Assembly (NCBI GenBank): GCA_016490735.1
Contig: JAEMWC010000030.1
Location: 263,501 to 327,500 of the forward strand
From: Pachyseris speciosa
Lineage: Eukaryota; Cnidaria; Anthozoa; Scleractinia; Pachyseridae
Direction of reading: 5' to 3'
Length of the DNA: 64,000 nucleotides
A program made the position numbers and the translations under genes. Position 1 is the first letter of the stretch. Each line of letters opens with the position of its first letter. The notes beneath the pieces are model-generated. The model worked only from the letters and a program-made list of their open reading frames with translations. It did not search any database and was not told the origin of the DNA. Below, in pieces: positions 56,950 through 64,000 of this stretch.

Positions 56950-57143
56950 AATCGATGTGTCCTCTTTAATCCTTCAACTTATGTATACTTAACTCTGCTA
57001 CCACAGCACTGAGCACTTTATGCCAAGGTAGACTCTACCTCCACATTTAACCATAATTTTATGAAGAAATACGGCATGAGCCGAGCCAGCCCAGTAAAGC
57101 AGGCTGTAGAGCGGGCTGAAAAATCTCATATAAACAGGCCCTA

Positions 57144-58985
57144 AATGGACACTCTAGAATCCCCAAGGGTGTCAGACTGCATAATACAGGTTTGACTGTA
57201 TACGTGTAGTATAATGACTGTAATCAAGGGCTATAAAATAATGGCAAGCATTCTCTTGTCTAGAGAACATTATTGTACAGATTATTTCAGGACAGTTGTT
57301 TGTTTTAGTTTCAGGTAGTTGATGACCTAAAGCTCTCTTTGCGAACAATGTTGACATGGTAAACAACCTTGACCTACCATTGACTGCATAGCATCTTCAA
57401 CAGCAATAAAGAAAATGGAACAAGGTACATATAGTTTGAACTATTAAGGTTATCCTTTAAACAAATAAATGATAATGACTCGGGCAATTGGTGGCAGAAA
57501 TATGTGCTTCAATTTTTACCTTGTAAATTCACATGGTAATCTTCCCCTGTTGTGTATGGATATAGAGCCCTGACTATTTGACAGGTGTCTGAAGCTACAT
57601 TTGTTATCAAGGATAGCTTTTGTAGCTTTTTGGCAAGTGTCTTTGTTCTGCACAAAGCTATAATAGTATCTCACTACAGTGTACATGAAGGCTGACAAAA
57701 ACAATTCACTGTGCTTACATGTGTACGTAGCTTATAGTATGCTGGAGTTATTTGTGGAGCCCATTTAAAAAACAATGTCAGAAACCCACTAATATATACA
57801 TGTATTAATTTCTAGAAATTAATACATAATTTCTAGAAATTAGTACAAGAAAATGTTTTCCACAGAATAATAAAAAATTGGACATTAAGGGGCATTAATA
57901 AACTTAAAAAAAAAAACATTTCTGTGTTACTCTTACATTATGTTTGGGGCTGTTTTATGAAAGCCTTTATGGGGAGCACATATGGTTAAAACTGCTATAC
58001 TCGCATATGAGCTCAGTGATATGTCATTGTTATGAATGGACAAATATCCAGACCCATGGGGATAGCCAAGCTTTTAGTCAGACATAGAAAAAGGGATGTC
58101 CAGGAAACATGTCTCCACATAAAAGTATTTAGAATTGTAAGGGAATTTGGTCTCCAACTCCTTCTGGCTAAAACCTTAGGCTGGTTATCACTAGTGAGGG
58201 AATCTGAGTCGCAGTTGCCAGCAGAATCATACATGTAAGTAGAGTTATAAGGTGAGCAGAATCAGAGTTGGAAGAATCAGCATGTTTCCTTTTCCTTGAT
58301 TCCTCTTACTATGGTATTTGTGCATAAACTACAATGGAGGACAGATGTCCTTGGGACAGTTCTAAGAATCCTTTCACAATTCATTGGTGCCCTTTACTCC
58401 CGGCATCATTATTATGACCATAGACCCACCCTAACCCCCCCTCCTACCACCACCTCCCCCAGGCAATGTTGACAAGCTCTCAGCGAACATTGACACTTCG
58501 TTTGCTTGGTTAATGTCTTTCCTATGCTCCCAGTTCAACATTGTTTAGGGGGGGGGGGGGGGAGGGGGAAGGGGGTAATTGGAGTGAATTTTGCTCGTAC
58601 AGTATCACGTTGACTATCCCAACATGTTCAGCCTGCAATGTAGATTGTCAGAGCCATAAGCAGAAGTGTAAGAATGAACCTATCAAATTGCTCCTTCTCA
58701 CTCATTGTGATTGGTTTGTTCTTCCTGTCCTGCTTCCGTCTTTGAAAATCTAGTTTTCACTAGTAAGCGACATAATCACTGTAAGGCTTACAATGCTGAC
58801 TCCAACTCAGTTCTGTTGCTTGTGAAAACCAGCCTGTAAAAATCTTAATATTTAAATGTTACATGAACATTTTACATGACCATCCCTTTCACTGTGGCAA
58901 TCAGAGTTTCCAAAATGCAAATCATGGTACCTAATGTGCCCAGATTAAAAATCTTGCCTATAAGGGCACTCCTCAAATAATTCAG
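57144..58985. other. Unassigned interior of CACTA-like element
   Basis: An AT-rich palindrome (attaatttctagaaattaat type) is at 57,800-57,845 and a 16-17 base G run at 58,548-58,562. An open stretch at 58,032-58,236 ends at a donor-like acatgtaagt but has no clear acceptor or partner exon. No other feature. Confidence 0.35.
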
Positions 58986-60809
58986 AAATTTTGGATGATG
59001 GGGATGAACGAAATCAATCTTCAAAGGTAAAACTGTACATTGGTGCAACTTGGTATGTGTGTAAGTTTATGATAACTTGTACTTGCTTAATCCTTCAAGA
59101 TCCATATGGAAATGTAGAAGTGACAACTGCTAAAATAAAAAGAAATGCCTGTTCAGATCTAGTTACATGTTCCATCTGTATGAAATCGTCTGTAGCTGTC
59201 ATCTTAATTTACATGTAAAGCTACTGTCAAGGTAGAAAAAGGTGTGTGTCAATAACAGTTACGCTGTAAGCCAGTCTGACCACTTAGAGAGTTGGGTGAA
59301 CATTTTAATCTTGATCAGCGGTACATTGTCCATAGTACAGAATCAAATCTGTTGTGCCTCATGAATAATATGAGAATCTGAACAATGTGGGACAAATTCT
59401 ATGCTTGCACTGTGTATGAAATAGGCGAACTTCAGTGATCCCGACCGTTAAAATAATAAACTAGTGGTTAAAAATGTTACATGTAAATGACTTGGTGTGA
59501 AAGTTCTTTTTCAACTGCTTTGGTTGCATACATTTTAAGGATTACAGTCGAACCTCGATTACCTGGACCTCGATTATCCGGACTTACTTAGCTGGTCCGA
59601 TTTTTTTATGAATATCAATTAGCCATATTTAAGATCCACTGGAAACCTTTTACCCTTCTAATTAAGTATTGAAACTCTGGTTTAAACTGAATTTGTTTCG
59701 CTTCAAGTCACAAATCTATACGCGTTTTGAGCTTACGCGCACCGTATTACTGCAATGCATTTTGCTGAGCTTTGATTAGTTTTGGTTCATTAATATTCAT
59801 ATTTTTTATTATGCGGATTATTCAGCTCAGTCCCCACGAGTCCAGATAATCGAGGTTTGACTGTACTCACTTACAAAAATAATTTAACTAATGGTAAACA
59901 CAAGCCTTAATTTAACTCTTTTCTTTGGGTTTAGGAATTATCTGAATATGAAACAAAAAGGTTGGAACATGTACAGACCAATGAATCGAAACTTCTGAAT
60001 TCAAGATTTGTAAGTACAGCTGTACACTATACTGATATATTAGGGATATTTTGCAATACAGTATGTGGTCTGGTGCCTCTGAGGTCTTGATTTCTAAGTA
60101 AAGTCAAAGCTTTTGTAATGGGACACTATAAAGAAGCAGAAAACATGTCTAACTGGGGCTGGGCACTTACATGTATGGGACTGATGTTCATAAGTGAACA
60201 GTTGCATTATCAGCCACAGGTGGCTGCTCCCAAGAGCTTGCATAGCTCATTCCAAAGACCACTGAAGAGACAAAACGCTGCTTTTTGAAATGATTGTGTT
60301 ATGTCTTCATTATTTAAGTAGTGTCAATAATATTGCAAGTCTCACTGTTACTTTAACAGTAAGACGCAGTCCTCCTTTTTGCTTTGAGAACTTTATAATA
60401 TCTGTGGTCCTCACTGGTCAATTCCTAGAATAAAACCTGTCCTCAGGGGGTTAGAATTTTGCAATTGACCTGTGAAATACAGCTTTAACATGGATGCTTA
60501 TACAAAACCTGCATAAAACATAAATAACTTAAATACTTTTAGGTTCGTCCTGATGAGTAGTTTCATTGTTTTTGTTAGGTGCCAAGAGACCAAGCAGTCA
60601 TTGTTAGATTGCATTACTTAAAGGCGAAAACAGTGGGTTCTGCGAATATGCAGAAACTAAAATCTACATGCATGCAGTTTTGCCTTTCCTCATCAAGGGA
60701 TTCCAGAAAAGAAGATCTCCTGCAGTCGCTTGGGCAGGTGCTTGAAAACAAAATTGTTAAAAGAAAAACCGATTATGAAATGATAACACACGACAATTTG
60801 TGCATGTAA
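58986..60809 (+). CDS. Three-exon gene fragment inside the CACTA-like element
   Basis: Exons 58,986-59,026 (acidic, LDDGDERNQSSK), 59,935-60,009 (ELSEYETKRLEHVQTNESKL) and 60,579-60,809 (VPRDQAVIVRLHYLKAKTVG ... THDNLCM, stop). Borders are AG/GT with phase 0 joints. LSEYE.KRL...N...L is a motif seen near the start of several chromatin-associated and WD/zinc-finger proteins, so capture of a host gene piece is possible. No upstream start exon was found. The intron 60,010-60,578 is empty; the first intron carries a pogo-like MITE. Confidence 0.45.
59545..59863. mobile_element. pogo-like MITE, TA target duplication
   Basis: Begins cagtcgaacctcgattacc and ends aatcgaggtttgactg, with TA at 59,543-59,544 and 59,864-59,865. 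The inner phrase tcgattatccggac is typical of pogo/Tigger-type ends. 319 bp, no ORF. Confidence 0.82.
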
Positions 60810-61924
60810 CCACAACGGTTTAATTTGAGGTTTCAACAGCTTTTATTTTCCTTAGTTTGAAAAACGTTACAAAAATTTAAACCAAGGATAAAATGTGTTG
60901 TTCCAGAAAATATCGATAATCCCCCAAAAGAGGTTTCCTTGGTGTGGACCCTGATTCCCCAACAGCTCCAGAAGTCCCAGGTTAGCTTTGTGCCTTAAAA
61001 ATTTTTGTCTTTAAGATTCCCTTCCTCTAGGAATCAGAATTTAATTTCAGACCCTTTTGGGTTGGATTGCATATTTCCTGGAAGCACAACACATCAAAAA
61101 GGAAAAATATATGGATGATTTGTTTGTCGTAAGCGACCATGTGCCGGCCCCAATAATTGGAATATTTATATCTTAAATAGAAGTTGATGCATACTTTTAT
61201 ATACCAGTTTGTATTTTACACAAATTTTAATTGATTAATAATCATATGAAACTTTGTTTCACTCTCATGTAAATCATTTGGAATTTTTATGGTAGAAGAC
61301 AAGGCAATTATTTTAATGTCACAATTTGTGCTGAACAGACTAGTTTATGAAGGCGAAGTAACACAGGTATTATGTGTATGCAGCAATGTTGTATTGCATG
61401 TTTAAATTAAGCATTAAGGGCATGTACTACCTCACCATCAGTTCTGTTGTGTTGCACAGAAACTGGTTGAACATGAATGTGGTTAGTAATGAAACATTGT
61501 TAAATGAAGAATGATCCTTGCAGTTGTGTAGCAATTCCAATGAAGGTTTGCTTGTGTCACATAGTTTTTTTTACAAAAATATTAAATTAGTTGTGAGGAT
61601 ACAGAAGTTAAAAATATTTGATGAAACTGGACATTTATTTGTGACAAGAGTCAAACCTTTTTAATATTTGTCGGCGGAGAAATTGGAATTCAGGATTCCT
61701 AAAATCTGCATGCACTTTGTTCATATAGTATGGTAGAGTGAATGTAACGAGTGGTCTCCTGTAAAACATTAACAGAATGAATATTGATGGTTTAAGTTGT
61801 CACAGGCAGAAATTAAGGTTATATTTCCAATGACAGACACAGAAATCTTAGAATCGTAAATGATTGAAAAGGGTGTTACATTATGATCAATGGAATTACA
61901 ATAAAACAATTTATAAAGCAGCTT
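60810..61924. other. Unassigned, with one SINE scrap
   Basis: At 61,500-61,535 taaatgaagaatgatccttgcagttgtgt matches the internal part of the SINE family at 48,302. Nothing else can be supported. Confidence 0.4.
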
Positions 61925-63050
61925 TTTAAAGGCTCTTTTACTCGATTTACGTGATATTTACAGGCTCCCTTATTCCATTTACGTGATATTTACCGGTTAC
62001 CTTATTCGATTTACGTGATATTTACAGGTCCCCTTATTCCATTTACATGACTTTTACAGGCTCCTTTATTTGATTTACGTGATATTTACAGGTTACCTTA
62101 TTTGATTTACATGATATTTACAGGCCCCCTTATCCATTTACATGTTATTTACAGGCCCCCTTATTCGATTTACATGATATTTACAGGCCCCCTTATTCGA
62201 TTTACATGATATTTGCAGGCTCCTTTATTCGATTTACATGATATTTACAGGCTCCTTTAGTCGATTTACGTGATATTTACAGGCTCTCTTTTTTTGCATT
62301 TACAATATATTTACAGGCTCCCTTATTCGATTCACATGTTATTTACAGGCTCCTTTATTCGATCTACATGATTTTTACAGGCTCCCTTATTCGATTTACA
62401 TGATTTTTACAGGCTCCCTTATTTGATTTACGTGTTATTTACAGGCTCCTTTATTCGATTTACGTGATATTTACAGGCTCTCTTTTTGCATTTACATGAT
62501 ATTTAAAGGCTCCCTTATTCGATTTACATGTTATTTACAGGCTCCTTTATTCGATCTACATGATTTTTACAGGCTCCCTTATTCGATTTACATGTTATTT
62601 ACAGGCTCCTTTATTCGATTTACATGATATTTACAGGCTCCTTTATTCGATTTACATGATATTTACAGGCTCCTTTATTCGATTTACGTGATTTTTCCAG
62701 GCTCCCCTTTTCCATTTACATGATATTTACAGGCTCCTATATTCGATTTACATGATATTTACAGGCTCCTTTATTCGATTTACGTGATTTTCTAGGCTCC
62801 CTTTTTCCATTTACATGATATTTACAGGCTCCTTTATTCGATTTACATGATATTTACAAGCTCCTTTATACGATTTACATGATATTTACAGGCTCCCTTT
62901 TGCCATTTACATGATATTTACAGACCCCTCATTCGATTTGCATGATATTTACAGGCTCCTTAATTCGATTTACATGATATTTACAGGTTCCCTTACTGGA
63001 TTTACATGCTATTTACAGGATTCTTTATTTCATTTACATGCTATTTACAT
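61925..63050. repeat. 31-bp minisatellite in right subterminal region
   Basis: About 36 tandem units of atttacatgatatttacagg plus ctccttattcg, period 30-32 bp. Each unit carries two copies of the subterminal motif (tttacatg and tttacagg), so the array is an amplification of the element's own subterminal repeats. Variation (acgtg for acatg, ttattt for atattt) is scattered. The plus-strand ORF at 62,911-63,096 is a repeat translation. Confidence 0.95.
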
Positions 63051-63238
63051 GGTCTTGTGTCCCTGGGCCGAGAAATTTACAGGATCTTTTCCATAATTTA
63101 CATGTTTCACCTGAATTATTTACATGTTTTTTACAGGATTTGTCAGAACATGTAAATGGGTAAAAATCATGTAAATATTCATTTACAGTATCTTTCTGAT
63201 CATTTACATGTTATTTACATGTTTTTTACATACTATGG
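63051..63238. repeat. Right subterminal repeats of the CACTA-like element
   Basis: Dispersed tttacatg, catgtaaat and tttacag motifs in both orientations, mirror image in style of 51,486-51,960, between the minisatellite and the right TIR. Confidence 0.85.
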
Positions 63239-63262
63239 AAATTTTCAATTTTTCCAGTGCGC

Positions 63263-64000
63263 ATTGCTGTACAAAATACTCGATTTTACTGAAAGCGAAG
63301 TGGATGAAATACCACCTGACCTTACGTGCACTGAAAGACCACAACAGTGGCACATACCCCGCTCTAATTCTTCAAAGGACGAACTAGTTCTATTTTGGAT
63401 GAGTTATTAGTGATTAAGCATAACTATGAGGCCGATAAAAAGAGGAAGAAAAACGAGGTAAGGACTCAGAGAAAAGTGGAAAAGCAAATGTACGACGCTG
63501 CACCCTCTTTTGCCAGAAAAATCAGTGAACATCAAACAAAACAGTTTTCTGAGGACTTGAAAGCAGCAAAAACAAAGAACCGACCAATGCTTATTGATTT
63601 GTTAGAAGGGAATGAATGCAAGCCCATTGTCACTCAAGACATAACACTAAGGGAAAATCGAGACAGCATACTGAAGGATCATGATTATTGTTGTCATTCA
63701 AACAGAAAACGTCAAAATGAAATGGGGGATGCAGATGGTGGCATTGATATTCCTTGCAAAATCATTAAAATGGAAAGCGTTATTGAGCCACTCGATACAA
63801 ATTTTGACAATCGATTTTGCATGTCTCATTGTGAAGCTGTCCAAGTTAATTTGATGCTCCTGACAGTGAGCGATCTGTTACTGAACATGACAACCAAGAA
63901 TGTGCACAATCCCTTCCACCCGAGAACCCGTGTATAAATACCAGTTTCTCTTACATTGAAAAACATATAATTTCTGAGTGGAATTTTCCCGAATCTTATT
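63263..64000 (+). pseudogene. SAP-SWIM protein gene, 3' part
   Basis: Continues the SWIM domain with LLYKILDFTESEVDEIPPDL and RPQQWHIPRSN. A one-base shift at about 63,390 is needed to enter DELLVIKHNYEADKKRKKNE and the basic, coiled stretch to about 63,850, where another one-base loss precedes DAPDSERSVTEHDNQE; this last frame stays open to the window end (FPESY). The downstream domain (YqaJ in relatives) would lie beyond 64,000. Confidence 0.78.

Larger units (their letters stand above)
56817..57048. mobile_element. Inverted double-hammerhead insertion, 13-bp TSD
   Basis: TSD aaccataatttta is at 56,804-56,816 and 57,049-57,061. Bases from 56,817 are mirrored to about 56,986 with only a few differences, around a short loop at about 56,895-56,905, followed by a 60-bp single-copy tail (tatacttaactctgctacc...). 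Each arm holds a complete hammerhead ribozyme. It has no coding capacity; mobilisation by Penelope-like machinery is inferred from the ribozyme and TSD size. Confidence 0.8.
56750..57143. mobile_element. Remnant MITE hosting the ribozyme insertion
   Basis: A 21-bp perfect hairpin (ggttatgtttatatgagaagg / mirrored, 56,750-56,806) and, at the other side, ctcatataaacaggcccta (57,125-57,143) share the tgtttatatgaga motif in opposite orientation, like the MITE at 46,371. Palindromic gcccgc / gcgggc motifs occur inside. The ribozyme-bearing insertion splits it. Confidence 0.55.
51470..63259. mobile_element. 11.8-kb CACTA-like element with CGC target duplication
   Basis: The inverted ends CACTGGAAAAgTTGAAAATT (from 51,470) and its mirror ending CCAGTG at 63,259 agree at about 20 of 22 positions. 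CGC is present at 51,467-51,469 and 63,260-63,262. Removing the element and one CGC restores CKHIGA followed by LLYKIL, the SWIM consensus. Both subterminal regions are filled with tttacatg/catgtaaa and ctgtaaat motifs. The CACT(A/G) ends, 3-bp duplication and subterminal repeats fit EnSpm/CACTA. No transposase is recognisable, so it is non-autonomous. Confidence 0.8.

Noticed and set aside
61925..63050. CRISPR-like array of regularly spaced repeats
   Set aside because: There are no unique spacers; the whole 31-bp unit is repeated, and the context is a eukaryotic transposon end.
51470..63259. A long intron in the SAP-SWIM gene
   Set aside because: The borders are CA...TG and not GT...AG, the ends are inverted repeats, and a 3-bp duplication is present.

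Overview
The window reads as genomic DNA of a marine anthozoan cnidarian, most likely a stony coral. This is inferred from short exons with GT-AG introns, two intronless class A GPCR genes in a local duplication cluster, and a dense load of Penelope-like, CR1-like, Tx1/L1-like, gypsy-like and DIRS-like retroelements, tRNA-headed SINEs and many hairpin MITEs. No prokaryotic genes are present and nearly all complexity comes from transposition.

Layout. Bases 330-17,490 hold a plus-strand multi-exon gene of unknown function. Its introns carry a 5'-truncated CR1-like LINE, foldbacks, a TA-flanked MITE and a minus-strand Penelope-like element with a complete hammerhead ribozyme. A 24-25 bp minisatellite fills 18.3-19.0 kb. 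From 19.2 to 39.7 kb lies a three-unit segmental duplication: GPCR copy A (20,230-21,168), an upstream region with no receptor (C, 23.0-24.7 kb), and GPCR copy B (37,418-38,365). Between C and B sit two Harbinger-type MITEs (one with its empty site preserved next door), short minisatellites, and a decayed gypsy-like LTR element (30,020-35,873) that contains a DNA transposon which in turn contains a MITE.

Bases 40.2-49.1 kb are one Tx1/L1-like LINE broken by a SINE, a perfect 106-bp hairpin MITE, a 3.7-kb composite block and a second SINE with a clear target duplication. A tyrosine-recombinase remnant follows (49.3-50.1 kb).

The last 13 kb is the most striking part. A decayed SAP-SWIM gene is split exactly inside its SWIM zinc-binding motif by an 11,790-bp element (51,470-63,259). 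The element has CACTGG...CCAGTG inverted ends, a 3-bp CGC duplication, and subterminal repeats that on the right have expanded into about 36 units of a 31-bp array. No transposase is visible in it. It carries spliced, gene-like exons, two 9-bp-TSD Mutator-like foldbacks, a pogo-like MITE, and two small TSD-flanked insertions built as inverted hammerhead-ribozyme modules. One of these modules has two complete ribozymes, one on each strand.

The GPCRs and the 5' gene are the only likely functional protein-coding loci. The remainder is a stratified record of insertions, many datable relative to one another.
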